The notes under the pieces were generated by a model that saw nothing but the letters and a program-made list of their open reading frames with translations, ran no database searches and had not been told where the DNA came from. The position numbers and the translations under genes were made by a program. A stretch of DNA of 64,000 nt from an uncultured Collinsella sp. (lineage in GTDB: Bacteria; Actinomycetota; Coriobacteriia; Coriobacteriales; Coriobacteriaceae): NCBI GenBank assembly GCA_900542315.1, contig UQMV01000002.1, forward strand, positions 80,005 through 144,004. The letters run 5' to 3'. Below, one piece after another: positions 1 through 9,789 of this stretch. How positions within the stretch are numbered: position 1 is the first letter of the stretch; the number at the start of each line of letters is the position of its first letter.

Positions 1-261
1 CAATCCCAGGATGGCGATGGGAACGGCGGCGTTGACGGCTGCCTGGGGCTGGCCTTTACGCTGTGCGAGCCCGAGCAGCGATGCGTATCCGATAAAGCCG
101 AGTACGCTGGCGCCCAGGATAAAGCCTTGTGCGAGCACAACGCGTTCGGCACCGGCGAGCAACCCGACATTGATGTCGAAGCGAAACTCGGCGGCAAGAA
201 AGACAAAGGTAAAGAGCGCGAGTGCCAGAAGCGCGTTGATTTTAGGCTTACTCAGGTTCAA
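1..261 (-). CDS. membrane protein, N-terminal part only (runs off the window)
   Basis: The complement reads openly from a TTG at 261 to the window edge (87 codons). The TTG is preceded by AAAGGAC at good spacing. The translation has two clear hydrophobic segments (about residues 9-25 and 35-60), a basic stretch (AQRKGQ) and the start of a third segment. This looks like the first helices of a polytopic transporter, possibly MFS-type, but no diagnostic motif is reached. The plus-strand reading frames over the same bases have no ribosome site and no recognisable domain. Confidence 0.6.
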   Translation of the reverse strand, partial: MNLSKPKINALLALALFTFVFLAAEFRFDINVGLLAGAERVVLAQGFILGASVLGFIGYASLLGLAQRKGQPQAAVNAAVPIAILGL

Positions 262-364
262 GAACGGTCCTTTGGGTGGACGAATAATCGTGTCCTCGAT
301 TGTAGCGTTCCCGGGACGCGTGTGGCGATGGCGAAATCATATTGAATTAAACCGCAGGTAGAGG

Positions 365-390
365 CCTAGGTTCGCATCTATGAACCTAGG
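365..390. promoter_or_regulatory. AGGTTC-N8-GAACCT dyad upstream of surface protein 1
   Basis: CCTAGGTTC (365-373) and GAACCTAGG (382-390) are perfect inverted arms around an 8-nt spacer. The same core with the same 8-nt spacing recurs at 2684-2715, upstream of the second wall-anchored protein. Sharing by two paralogous surface genes suggests an operator or a regulatory RNA hairpin; the function is inferred. Confidence 0.55.
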
Positions 391-426
391 CGTACGGAGT
401 CATTTGGCGCATCTTGGTGGTACGGA

Positions 427-461
427 ACCACCGCAAAGGGGACAGGCGCCTTTGCGGTGGT
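427..461. repeat. ACCACCGCAAAGG hairpin, copy 1
   Basis: 13-bp perfect arms (427-439 and 449-461) close over a loop carrying GGACAGG. It lies just upstream of the Shine-Dalgarno of the 650-aa surface protein, so it is probably in its 5' leader. Related copies lie at 2637-2671 and, degenerate, at 9674-9707. Confidence 0.65.
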
Positions 462-487
462 ATGCCCCTACGACCAAGGAGGCCGTT

Positions 488-2440
488 ATGTACGGAAGCC
501 ACTTTGAAAAGCAAACCCAGCGCGAGCGTACCTGCTCGCTGGCTCACGGTACCTGGCGTTGTGTGGGTGCCAAAATCGCTTGCGCTGGCGCGTGCGCGCT
601 TATGGTCGGCCAGTTGCTGCTGCCGAGCGTGGCGCTGGCGACGGAATGCGCCGATTCCGCCGCTGGGACGGACGAGGTTGCCGCGGCTCCGGTGACGCCG
701 GCAGTTGCGGAGGATGCGGCTGCAACGACCGCACCAGCTGCTTCGACCGCGCCTGCAATCGATGCTGCTCCGGCGGCGCAAGTCACCGTTGAGCCTCAGC
801 AGACAATCCCAGCCGATGCCGTCAATGAGTCTAGCGGTGCTGCGCTCGCTGGGCAAAACGCTTCTGGCGACGACGACGCCGCCATGCCAGCGAGCAACGC
901 CATCATGCCCTGCGGTGTGACCGATGTTGTTGGCGGCAGCGACGTTAGGGTCAATACGACCGTGGTTCCCCGCTACACGGACTGCGCGCTTCCGAGCAAT
1001 GTCACACTCGAAAAGGGCCAGTCGTATACCTATGATTTTCCCGATGTTGAGGGCGGCATGCCGGATGAGCCGCCCTGCGAACTTGTCGAAACCAAGTACT
1101 ACCGGGCCGATGCTGTTTCGGGCACTCTGGCTGAAGTCCAGGACACATCTATGTCCGATGTGACGGCTCACTTTGAGCCTGTTGGCGATCACATGAGGCT
1201 GACGCTGACCTTTACGGGTGGCGCGGCAGGCGGCTCGTATCGACTCGCGCGCAATGAGGCTCTCTATATTGGCACGGCACTGGAGTATACCGGAACTGAC
1301 TATGAAGGCAGCTCGACTATCCTCAACGAAACCAGGTACGATTATTACCTCCGCTACGCCATCAATAGCGAAATTACGCTCGTTGCGTCAGAAAACGAAG
1401 CCCTCCATAACCTGGACGTCAACGACGTGAAGACCGACTACGCGCCCGGCGAGGCGCCGCGTGCGACCGCGACGATTCCTGCCGCCGATGCCGATAAGTA
1501 TGAGATCGCCTATGAGTGCTGGGAAGAGATGGATGGCAGCGACCCTGCGGAGCTCAAGCCCGTTGCCTTCTGGTATTCCGACCCCGCAAAGTACACGCCG
1601 GGCATGAAGAAGATTGACCACTTCGAAGAGGGAAAGTTCTACATGTACTCCGTTGAGCTGAGGCTCAAGGGCGACAATACCGTGGCTGATGACTGCGAAA
1701 TGAACGTCAACGGTCATTGGGCGCACCACATCAAGACCGTCAACGGCGTCTTCGCGCCAAACGCTGACAATATGCTGTGCGAGCAGCCGATCGACGAATG
1801 GCGGGCCATTGACGTTATCGAGATCAACGGCGCCACGACCACCTTTAAGGCGGGCGATAAGCCGGTCTTTACGGCGAATGTTCCGACGGGCTCCAACTCC
1901 CTTCCTCAGTGTGAGTTCTGGACGGGCAACGATGGTAGCGAAGTGAACTCTCAGAAGTTCTGGGATCAGAACATCACGAATCACATCGACATCTTTAAGC
2001 CCGGCGTGACCTATCGCTACGGTATCTACCTCAAGTCCGCGCGTGGCTTCTACTTTACGCCCGACACCAAGCTGGTGATCAACGGCCAGGAGTGCGGCTA
2101 CCAGGTCGCGGATAGCGTATCCGATGAGGACAGCGGCTGGATCTACACCCTGTGGCTCAACACCGATCTGACCTTTACGCCCGAGGCCACGCCGACTCCC
2201 GATCCGCAGCCTAGTCCGGATCCCAAGCCGACGCCGCAGCCTGGGGTGAAGCCCGCGACAAAGCCGGTCGCGACAACCGCCATGACCAAGACGGTTGAGA
2301 AAACCACGCCGTCCAAAAAGTCCGCCGCCGTCCTGGCCGCCACGGGCGACACCACCGCGATGACGGTCACCGCCCTGGGCATCGCCGGCGCAACCGTTGC
2401 CGCCGCAGGCATCGCCGCGACCAAGCGCCGCAAGCATTAG
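488..2440 (+). CDS. sortase-anchored surface protein (650 aa)
   Basis: Secreted, cell-wall-linked protein of unknown ligand. The ATG at 488 follows a strong AAGGAGG; an upstream in-frame ATG at 380 lies inside the shared dyad and has no ribosome site. Residues 1-51 form a signal peptide with a long N region, ending VALA before TEC. Residues about 55-140 are an Ala/Thr/Pro-rich stalk. The middle (about 140-570) is predicted beta-rich with no family I recognise. A Pro-rich wall linker (TPTPDPQPSPDPKP type) follows. The C-terminus has LAATGD at 616, a hydrophobic helix and the KRRKH tail, an LPXTG-class sorting signal. The last 35 residues nearly match those of the next gene, also at DNA level. 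It appears monocistronic, with hairpin repeats on both sides. Confidence 0.85.
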   Translation: MYGSHFEKQTQRERTCSLAHGTWRCVGAKIACAGACALMVGQLLLPSVALATECADSAAGTDEVAAAPVTPAVAEDAAATTAPAASTAPAIDAAPAAQVTVEPQQTIPADAVNESSGAALAGQNASGDDDAAMPASNAIMPCGVTDVVGGSDVRVNTTVVPRYTDCALPSNVTLEKGQSYTYDFPDVEGGMPDEPPCELVETKYYRADAVSGTLAEVQDTSMSDVTAHFEPVGDHMRLTLTFTGGAAGGSYRLARNEALYIGTALEYTGTDYEGSSTILNETRYDYYLRYAINSEITLVASENEALHNLDVNDVKTDYAPGEAPRATATIPAADADKYEIAYECWEEMDGSDPAELKPVAFWYSDPAKYTPGMKKIDHFEEGKFYMYSVELRLKGDNTVADDCEMNVNGHWAHHIKTVNGVFAPNADNMLCEQPIDEWRAIDVIEINGATTTFKAGDKPVFTANVPTGSNSLPQCEFWTGNDGSEVNSQKFWDQNITNHIDIFKPGVTYRYGIYLKSARGFYFTPDTKLVINGQECGYQVADSVSDEDSGWIYTLWLNTDLTFTPEATPTPDPQPSPDPKPTPQPGVKPATKPVATTAMTKTVEKTTPSKKSAAVLAATGDTTAMTVTALGIAGATVAAAGIAATKRRKH

Positions 2441-2476
2441 AGCTGGGTGACGGCTCTCGTTCTCGGCCTCAGCAAA

Positions 2477-2615
2477 ATCTCAATCTGTAACACCAAACTG
2501 CCCAAAACGGCTCTAGATGTTACAGATTGAGATGAACCGAATGGCCGCCAATCTAATGTCTCGATCTGTAACACCAAGTGGGGAATTTGACCTCTAACTG
2601 TTACAGATCGAGACA
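2477..2615. repeat. CTGTAACA inverted-repeat family, 2 copies
   Basis: Two hairpin units, 2477-2533 and 2557-2615, each with 16-17-bp arms of the type TCTCGATCTGTAACA and its complement around a loop of about 25 nt. They lie directly after the stop codon of the first surface gene. The same family occurs in two other clusters in the window (9434-9652 and 25115-25333). The rest of this 336-bp intergenic stretch holds the two elements listed next and no gene. Confidence 0.9.
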
Positions 2616-2636
2616 AACCGACCGGCCGAGTCCAGA

Positions 2637-2671
2637 ACCACCGCAAAGGTGCCTGTCCCCTTTGCGGTGGT
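2637..2671. repeat. ACCACCGCAAAGG hairpin, copy 2
   Basis: 13-bp perfect arms at 2637-2649 and 2659-2671. The loop holds CCTGTCC, the reverse complement of the loop motif in copy 1, so the two copies are in opposite orientation. Confidence 0.65.
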
Positions 2672-2683
2672 TTGCGCAGGTAG

Positions 2684-2715
2684 AACGGTAGGTTCGTATA
2701 TATGAACCTACCGTT
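2684..2715. promoter_or_regulatory. AGGTTC-N8-GAACCT dyad upstream of surface protein 2
   Basis: 12-bp perfect arms, AACGGTAGGTTC (2684-2695) and GAACCTACCGTT (2704-2715), with spacer GTATATAT. It lies 61 bp before the start of the 2206-aa surface protein. Only the inner part is shared with 365-390; the outer arm bases differ but stay complementary, which suggests the pairing itself is maintained. Confidence 0.6.
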
Positions 2716-2776
2716 CGCTTTGTTTTTGGACGACGATAACGCTGGATGACTTTAGGTTTGCAGGAAAGGAACGACC

Positions 2777-5700
2777 ATGAGGTGGACCACTGTTCGAGCG
2801 CTTTGCCGCCGCCTGACCGTTGCCGCGGTGACCCTCACCATGGTGACGGGTTCGTTGCCCGCGGGCGCGTTTGCCGAGACCCTCACCACCGACGGCGCTT
2901 TTGTGCAGACGGATAACGGCCAAGTAGCCGACGCCGCTCCCGCCGATTCGGCTGACGCCCAAACGTCAGGCTCGGCTTCCGCCGACCTCGCGGCTGATGC
3001 CGGCGCTGCCGACCCCACAGTGCTCGATGCCGATGACACCCCTACGCCCCCGGCCTCCGAGATTGCATCGGCGGCGGGCCTGACGGGCGCCGGGCAGACC
3101 GAGAGCACGCCCGTGGTTACGCTCGCCACCGATCTTGTCGAGGGTAAGGAACTCGCCGAGCAGCAGAAGCAAGAGGAGACCGCCGAAGCCGAAGCAACCT
3201 GGAATGAGGATCTTGGGCTCTGGATGACCTCGAAGGGCGCCACGGGCGTAAAGGACGAATACGACGATGGCTACGTGGCCGGCGAGCAGACCCCCGCGCA
3301 GTACTACTTCTCGATTGATAGCCTCACCAACGAAATTTCTATCGAGTATGGCGACGCGGGCATTACCACGTTGGAGGTGCCCTCGACCATCGACGACAAA
3401 AATGTCGTAAGCCTTACGGGTATGGGAAGCGCTGAGCTCACATCGATCACCTTCGCCCCTAATTCGCATGTCCGCTCGGTTGGAGGCTTGGGCGGCAGCA
3501 GCATCAAAGAGATCGCACTGCCCGATTCGGTCGAGGAGCTCAAGAGCTATGCATTCTACAAAAGCAAGACGCTCCAAACGGTAACCTGGCCCAACAACGC
3601 GGCCTTTACCACGATTCCCGAGCAGGCCTTTAAGGAATGTGAACAACTTGACGACAAGGTGGTGGCAACGCTGCCGCCTTCGGTCAAAACTATCGACTAT
3701 CTTGCATTCGCCTATTGCGGCGTGCCACAGTTCTATGTCTCGGACACAACAGTGCTCACCTTTACGCAGATCAATGTGCCGGGCACGGTGGAGCGGATTG
3801 AGCGCAATGCCTTTGACGGGTGCTCGCATGTGTCGTCGGTGACGATCGGCGACGGCGTTAAATATATCGGAGCGCACGCGTTCGCCTCTCTTGATCCTGC
3901 GATTGCCGGCAAAGAGATTGTGCTACCCAAAAGCGTGGAAATGATAGAGTGGGGAGCTTTTGAGAACACGAGATACGGAAACGAGACGAACCATAATGCC
4001 GTTGCCCTGCGCGTGATGAACCCCGATCTTCAGTTTGGTGAGGCGGGCTATCCGGGCGACTATAATGAGCGCGTGACAATCGATGGCGTAACGTATGCGA
4101 TTCCCTTTAGTGAAGGCCAGACCATCTATGCCTATGCGACCGATTCGACTGGCAACCCCTCGATGGTCAAAAAGCTTGCCGATGCCGTGGCCGATCGCAA
4201 GGACTCCGTCGATTCCTCGAAGCCTGCCTACACGTTTGAGTGGATGGGCGAGGCCGCCCAGATCACGGGCAAACTTCCCCAGGGCGCGGCGGCCGTGCTC
4301 GTGCAGGCGGGGCAGTCCACGCCGTTGCTGGTTGGCGATGACGGCAGCTTTACAGCGGACGCTCTCTCCAAGACAGCAGCCACCCTGCGCATTTCGCTCA
4401 GCGGTTACTATGACATGGTGCTGGCGCGCCCGGGCGACCAGATGACGGGCACATGGAATATCGGAGAGATTAAGGCGGAGGACTTTACCAAGATTCCGGC
4501 TTCGCGCGCGATTGAACTTAATGTGGCCTATCTCGAACCGGTCGCAGGCCAGGATAAGACCGAACGCATTGAGCTCGATAGTCTCGATAACATCGATCTG
4601 ACGGTGAAGAGCGGCGGCAAGACGCTCAAACCTGCCAAGGGCGACAAGGAAAACGACTACCGTATCCAGGGTACAGCGCTCGTGGTGTCGCAGGCCATTG
4701 CCGACGCGGACCAGGATCTGGAGATAACGCTCGAGCCCAAAGACAGCCTCAAGCTGGGTGGGGCGACGGCGACGGTGAAGCCTTCGGCCGGCAAGGTCGA
4801 TATCGACTTGAAGCCTTGGGGCACGGCGACGGTCACGACCAAGGGCGACTACCAGGGAGCCAACCGCGTGCTGGTGTTCCGTACGTCCGACGGCAAGCTG
4901 GTCGCCGACGGCGTCACCTATCTGATGGGTTACGAAGACGATGGCACCACGCCTATCATGAAGGCCGAGACGCCGCGCCTTAAGGTCGGTTCGTACACCA
5001 TCGTCGCCTTTAACAAGACGAGCTACGACATCCAAGCGACGAGCTATTCCACGTTTAGCCGCCTAGGGCTGACCGTGGGTAAGCATATCGCGCAAAAGCA
5101 GGTGAAGATTGAGGACGGCAAACAGCTCGACGTGACGCTCGACGTTCCCGCGTTTGACGTGGAGACGTATCGTGTCGAGCGCGGGCTGACGGCGGGCTCG
5201 GTTATCGCTGATTCGTTCGCGGTCGTTGGCGTGGAGACCGAGCTGCGCATTCATTACGAGCTCAAGGACAGCCAAGCTGCCAAGATTGAGATTCCGCTGG
5301 CCAAGGATGCCGTCGAGGATGTGTCCGCAGGCGCTCGCGAAGCCGGCGCCAGCTCCGATGCCATGTGGGCTGGCACAACTTGGGAGGGCGACAACCTCGT
5401 TCTCGATATGAGGAAGGGCATGGGCGCCGATGTGTTTGTACGCTTTAAGCCTAAGGCCGCGGGCATCTATGCCGTCTCGCCGCTTATTACGCTGGGTGAG
5501 GTGACATTGCCGCTGGGAAGCGCCACACTCGAGGTTAGCGGATCGCGCATCGAGGTCGACAGCACCGACGTTCACAGCCTACTGGGCAATGTGGCCTACG
5601 TATACGCAGCGCCCGGAAAAAGCGTGCAGCTTACCGTGGGCGTGGGCGCCTCGGCCGCAAAGTACACCGGCAAGACCAATAAACTCGGCCGTGCCAGGAT

Positions 5701-8700
5701 TGAATACGACCTGCCGCAGGATACGCTTGCCGCCGAGCGTGTGACGCTCGAAGCGCGCGTGGGCTCGACCGCTGCTGCCGCCGCTGCTGCCGAGGTAACG
5801 GCTCGCAATTATGTGCGCTATGTTCCGGGCGCTTCGGTCTGGAACTTTGATGTGACGTATCGTGGCGGTACGCAAAGCCTGGTCAAGGACGGCAAGGACA
5901 CCGGCAAGAGTCTGTGGACCTTCCATCATCTGCCGCAAAAGAAGAACGCCTACTGGACGTTCGATATCACGCTCGAGGTAGGAAACGAAGAGGCCGCCGA
6001 CACGCTCGACCTGTACGTGGACTGCGTGGATGGCAAGACGGTGACGATTCCTCTGACTCAAAAGTCGCGCGAGGGCACCCGTGTGCGCTATGTCGCAGAG
6101 TATGTGGACGAGGGTTACCTTAAGCTGCTCGACGAGTTTAACAAGGCGAATGACTCGACCTATGTGAACTGCGGCAACTTTGAGCAAATCTTTATGCCGC
6201 AGACCTACCGCATCTCCAATGCTCAGCTTATGACCATGCTGAGTTTTGACGCCAACGCTTCGGCCAAAAAGCATTCCGCCGCGGCCGAGGAGCGCCAGCA
6301 GGAGTTCTCGAATGCTGTGCAGCAGTGGCACGAGTATATGATGGATAACTCGTTTAATGATGTCGACGAGGCCTTTAACGACGCGATTGACCAGATGGTC
6401 GCCGATGCATTTGCCGAGGAGGACGAGGACGGTAAAGAGGACGAAGCCCAAGGTGGAGCTGCCCGTAAGGCTCGCCGCGCCCCTGCCGCCAGCGACGGCG
6501 AGGGTGATGATGCTGGCAACGACGAGGCCGCGCAGTTTGCGGCCGAGCTCAAGGCCGCGGTCGGCGGGTCGGCGGCGCTGCTGACCCAGCAGGGCGACAG
6601 CTATGGCGTCAATGTGGACAAGATGATCTTTGAGGATGCTTATGGTACCAGCGAAGATTGGTATCAGGAACTCGCGGCGGCCCAGGGCTCGAACGCTGCG
6701 GATGCGGCCGCCATCAAGGAACTCGTCGACCATGCGTCGCGAGCGGAGTTTATTGCCCAGCAGGCCGAGGATCTGGTGGGCCAGTCGATGGGTATCGGCC
6801 AGCTCAACCAATACGGAAGCTGGAATGACGCAACCGCTGCGGCGCTCAACAAGTGTGCGGGCATTAAGGCCAGTGAGTACAACGGCCAGTCGACGAGCGG
6901 GTTTAACGATTTGGGCCAGGCGCTCGGCAGCTCGCTGAGCTACAAGGCGGCCGACGACGATACCGTCAAGGGCTTTAAGGTCGCCGCGCCCGATGGCGAG
7001 CAGACGGCCTATATCGAGTCGGAATTTATCGAGAACTCCAATAACAACAAGAACCAGGCGCTTCTGTTTAACTCGATCGCCATGCAGTGCGACATTCTGG
7101 ACGACCTGTACGACAACTGGAATGTGGTCCATAGCCTCAACAACTCCAAGGTGCGCGGATGGCTCATGGCCTGGAAGCGCAACGGCGACGTGAGCGCCCA
7201 TATGAAGCTCATCCGCACGATCCGTTCGCTCAAGAGCTATAAGATCGAGTGCGAGATGTTCGGACAGGTCTTTAAGACCGATGCGTGGAAGGCGGCCGGC
7301 CAGGCGTTTCCCGCGGCGACCCAGGGCATCGGCATCTTTACCGGCATTTACGGCGTGAATGATGCCAGCAAGAACTGGGAGAACGTGAATGTCCGTATGC
7401 AGAAGGTGAAGGGCGAGCGCGAGGGCTATGAGCTTCAGCATACGCGCTTGCTTGCCAAGCCCGAGAAGACTGAGGACGACTGGAAGTGCATTTACGCGCT
7501 GCGCGACGCCATGGAAAAGGCGCGTGCGTTTGAGGACCTGCTGTATCGCCAGCTCTGCCACGACAGCACCGATGTGGCGGTGGGTTCCATTATGACAATC
7601 GCCGGCGTGCTGACGGCCGGTTCGGCGGGTACCGTGGTGGGCGCTGCCTATGACGCGGCTTCGACCAGCGTAGGTTCGGAGCGTGCGATTAAGCTGACCA
7701 ATGCCGAATGCGCCTACGATGTTGCCTGCGAGCAGGTGGAGCGCGCGTGCCAGAATCGTATTACGGTCAACTGGGGCGAGCTGACCGATACCGAGGTCTA
7801 CAAGGCCAACAAGGACGGCTTGATCTCGGACGAGAAGATGCAGTCGATCTTCGAGGCGCGTTATCGCAATGTGGCTGCCAAGGCCGCACCCGACCCTGCG
7901 GGCGTGGTGTACGAGGGCCTACTGTCCAATACGGTTGAAGGCGCGACGGTTGAGCTGTGGAGCGCCGACGATGCGGCCGGTACCAATGCGGTGCGTTGGG
8001 ATGCCGAGGAGTATGAGCAGGACAATCCGCTTGCAACGGGTGCGGACGGTGCGTACAACTGGAATACGCCGACCGGCTGGTATCAGGTGCGCGTGACCAA
8101 GGACGGGTATGAGGAGGCGCGTTCGGCTTGGCTGCGCGTGCCGCCGATTCAGACTGAGGTGAACATTGGCTTGGTGTCGACGGCGGCGCCCGAGGTGGTT
8201 TCGGCCCATGCCTATACCGATTGCGTCGAGGTTGAGTTTGCGCAGTATATGGATGCGAGTGACGATACCCTGGCCGCATTGTGTGCGCAGGGCTTGGGCG
8301 ACGTGACGTATGCGTGGCTCGACAAGCAGGACGATCCCAATGGCAAGCCGCTGTCGCGCGTGCTGCGTATTCGGTATGCCGATGCGTGTGAGGCGGGCTC
8401 GACGGTGGCGTTTGAGCTCGACGGTGCTCGCAACTACGCCGGCACGGCCATGGCGCGCTGGGCAAGTGGCGAGCTTGTCGTGGGCGTTCGTGCCGACAAG
8501 CTCAAGCTCAACGTGGAGCAGGCCGTGACCATGCTTGAGGGCGGTGACTTTGAGCTGGTGGCGCACGTGACCGATAAGGCGGGCAAGCCGTTTGCGGGCG
8601 CAAAGGTTAGTGTTGGGCTGGAGTCCTCGGCTATCTGCTCTGTCGATGCCACCCAGGCCGTGACGGGCGAGGACGGCGCGGCGACGTTTGTGCTGCATGG

Positions 8701-9397
8701 TGCTCTGCCCGGTTTGACGACGTTGGCGGCGGCGGTGGACGGCACGGCGTTGTCCAAGCAGGTCGACGTTCGCGTGTCTGCCGAGGCAGTGCGACCGGCG
8801 CGACCGGTGGCGACGATTGGTGCGACGACGTTTGGTGCATGGTCGCCCAAGGAGAACTACATTACGGTGCCCAAGGGCACGAAGCTGGAGCTTTCTGCCG
8901 AGGATGGCGCGACGATTTGGTACACCACCAACGATACCTGCCCCTGCCGTGACGAAGGCCGTGTAAAGTACACCGAGCCCATTGCGCTCGATAGCAACAT
9001 GTATGTGCGCATTGCGGCACAGCGCCCTGGCATGTCGTACAGCGAGTATTCCGAGCGTCTGAACATTACGATTACGGTGACCGATGAGGCGGCGCCTGAG
9101 CCGACGCCCGATCCCGAGCCGACGCCCGAGCCGGACCCGACGCCTGGCGACGGCGAGCAGGGCGGCGGTACGGACGGCTTTGGTGGCGCCGGGGTCCCTG
9201 CGGGCAGTTCGACTTCGACGACGACCACGGTGACGACGAACAAGTCCAAGGGTAAGGGCGAGAACGGCAAGAAGTCCGGCGGCACGGAGCTCGCCAGCAC
9301 GGGTGACTCCACCGCGATGACGGTCGCCGCCTTGGGCACCGCCGGCGCAACCGTTGCCGCGGCCGGCATCGCCGCGACCAAGCGTCGCAAGCGTTAG
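2777..9397 (+). CDS. giant LRR/Ig-type sortase-anchored adhesin (2206 aa)
   Basis: Very large cell-wall protein, probably adhesive. The ATG follows AAAGGAACGACC. The signal peptide ends near AFA at residue 33. Domains in order: Ala/Asp-rich stalk (34-140); BspA-type LRR_5 repeats (about 185-410, units such as SVEELKSYAFYKSKTLQ); several beta-sandwich-like segments (about 480-1100); a long helical region (about 1110-1680) with an acidic run EEDEDGKEDE near 1215; a carboxypeptidase-regulatory-like fold (about 1704-1796, NTVEGATVELW); an invasin/Big-type Ig domain (about 1901-2001); and a chitobiase-C-terminal-like domain (about 2010-2100, GATIWYTTND). A PTPDPEPTPEP wall spanner precedes LASTGD at 2172, a membrane helix and KRRKR. 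The family assignment of the helical core is unknown. Confidence 0.85.
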   Translation: MRWTTVRALCRRLTVAAVTLTMVTGSLPAGAFAETLTTDGAFVQTDNGQVADAAPADSADAQTSGSASADLAADAGAADPTVLDADDTPTPPASEIASAAGLTGAGQTESTPVVTLATDLVEGKELAEQQKQEETAEAEATWNEDLGLWMTSKGATGVKDEYDDGYVAGEQTPAQYYFSIDSLTNEISIEYGDAGITTLEVPSTIDDKNVVSLTGMGSAELTSITFAPNSHVRSVGGLGGSSIKEIALPDSVEELKSYAFYKSKTLQTVTWPNNAAFTTIPEQAFKECEQLDDKVVATLPPSVKTIDYLAFAYCGVPQFYVSDTTVLTFTQINVPGTVERIERNAFDGCSHVSSVTIGDGVKYIGAHAFASLDPAIAGKEIVLPKSVEMIEWGAFENTRYGNETNHNAVALRVMNPDLQFGEAGYPGDYNERVTIDGVTYAIPFSEGQTIYAYATDSTGNPSMVKKLADAVADRKDSVDSSKPAYTFEWMGEAAQITGKLPQGAAAVLVQAGQSTPLLVGDDGSFTADALSKTAATLRISLSGYYDMVLARPGDQMTGTWNIGEIKAEDFTKIPASRAIELNVAYLEPVAGQDKTERIELDSLDNIDLTVKSGGKTLKPAKGDKENDYRIQGTALVVSQAIADADQDLEITLEPKDSLKLGGATATVKPSAGKVDIDLKPWGTATVTTKGDYQGANRVLVFRTSDGKLVADGVTYLMGYEDDGTTPIMKAETPRLKVGSYTIVAFNKTSYDIQATSYSTFSRLGLTVGKHIAQKQVKIEDGKQLDVTLDVPAFDVETYRVERGLTAGSVIADSFAVVGVETELRIHYELKDSQAAKIEIPLAKDAVEDVSAGAREAGASSDAMWAGTTWEGDNLVLDMRKGMGADVFVRFKPKAAGIYAVSPLITLGEVTLPLGSATLEVSGSRIEVDSTDVHSLLGNVAYVYAAPGKSVQLTVGVGASAAKYTGKTNKLGRARIEYDLPQDTLAAERVTLEARVGSTAAAAAAAEVTARNYVRYVPGASVWNFDVTYRGGTQSLVKDGKDTGKSLWTFHHLPQKKNAYWTFDITLEVGNEEAADTLDLYVDCVDGKTVTIPLTQKSREGTRVRYVAEYVDEGYLKLLDEFNKANDSTYVNCGNFEQIFMPQTYRISNAQLMTMLSFDANASAKKHSAAAEERQQEFSNAVQQWHEYMMDNSFNDVDEAFNDAIDQMVADAFAEEDEDGKEDEAQGGAARKARRAPAASDGEGDDAGNDEAAQFAAELKAAVGGSAALLTQQGDSYGVNVDKMIFEDAYGTSEDWYQELAAAQGSNAADAAAIKELVDHASRAEFIAQQAEDLVGQSMGIGQLNQYGSWNDATAAALNKCAGIKASEYNGQSTSGFNDLGQALGSSLSYKAADDDTVKGFKVAAPDGEQTAYIESEFIENSNNNKNQALLFNSIAMQCDILDDLYDNWNVVHSLNNSKVRGWLMAWKRNGDVSAHMKLIRTIRSLKSYKIECEMFGQVFKTDAWKAAGQAFPAATQGIGIFTGIYGVNDASKNWENVNVRMQKVKGEREGYELQHTRLLAKPEKTEDDWKCIYALRDAMEKARAFEDLLYRQLCHDSTDVAVGSIMTIAGVLTAGSAGTVVGAAYDAASTSVGSERAIKLTNAECAYDVACEQVERACQNRITVNWGELTDTEVYKANKDGLISDEKMQSIFEARYRNVAAKAAPDPAGVVYEGLLSNTVEGATVELWSADDAAGTNAVRWDAEEYEQDNPLATGADGAYNWNTPTGWYQVRVTKDGYEEARSAWLRVPPIQTEVNIGLVSTAAPEVVSAHAYTDCVEVEFAQYMDASDDTLAALCAQGLGDVTYAWLDKQDDPNGKPLSRVLRIRYADACEAGSTVAFELDGARNYAGTAMARWASGELVVGVRADKLKLNVEQAVTMLEGGDFELVAHVTDKAGKPFAGAKVSVGLESSAICSVDATQAVTGEDGAATFVLHGALPGLTTLAAAVDGTALSKQVDVRVSAEAVRPARPVATIGATTFGAWSPKENYITVPKGTKLELSAEDGATIWYTTNDTCPCRDEGRVKYTEPIALDSNMYVRIAAQRPGMSYSEYSERLNITITVTDEAAPEPTPDPEPTPEPDPTPGDGEQGGGTDGFGGAGVPAGSSTSTTTTVTTNKSKGKGENGKKSGGTELASTGDSTAMTVAALGTAGATVAAAGIAATKRRKR

Positions 9398-9433
9398 GTT
9401 TTGGCGACAACGCCCATTCTCGGCTTTTGCAAG

Positions 9434-9652
9434 ATCTCAATCTGTAACACCAAGCTGCCCAAAACGGCTCTAGATGTTACAGATTGAGATGAACTGCTCG
9501 GCCGCCAATCTAATGTCTCGATCTGTAACACGTAGCGAGGAATTTGGCCTCTAACTGTTACAGATTGAGATAAAGAGGAGGCGGCTGGCGCAATATCTCG
9601 ATCTGTAACAACTGCGAGGCTCAACAGGCTCCAGGTGTTACAGATTGAGACA
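9434..9652. repeat. CTGTAACA inverted-repeat family, 3 copies
   Basis: Units at 9434-9490, 9514-9572 and 9594-9652, right after the second surface gene. The first two are close copies of 2477-2533 and 2557-2615, spacer sequence included, so the whole 3' flank of the two surface genes is duplicated. The third has a different loop. Confidence 0.9.
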
Positions 9653-9673
9653 AAACGACCGACCAGGTCCCAA

Positions 9674-9707
9674 ACCACCACAAAGGTGCCTGTCCCATCG
9701 TGGTGGT
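9674..9707. repeat. ACCACC hairpin, degenerate copy 3
   Basis: ACCACCACAAAGG (9674-9686) with the decayed complement ending GTGGTGGT near 9707. It matches 2637-2671 but the right arm has mutated. Confidence 0.5.
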
Positions 9708-9725
9708 CGGGCGGCCGGTATAGAA

Positions 9726-9761
9726 AAAGTCCCCGCCGGGCGTATGCTCGACGGGGACTTT
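9726..9761 (-). terminator. terminator of the nfnAB operon
   Basis: Arms AAAGTCCCCG and CGGGGACTTT enclose a loop of about 14 nt. It lies 29 bp past the nfnB stop on the minus strand and ends in a U-rich run in that direction. Confidence 0.75.
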
Positions 9762-9789
9762 GCCGTTTGGTGGCTAGTGCTGTAGGTGA

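Noticed and set aside
9434..9652. CRISPR array
   Set aside because: The regular repeats are themselves hairpins with varying loops, only 2-3 per cluster, with no constant-length spacers and no cas genes.
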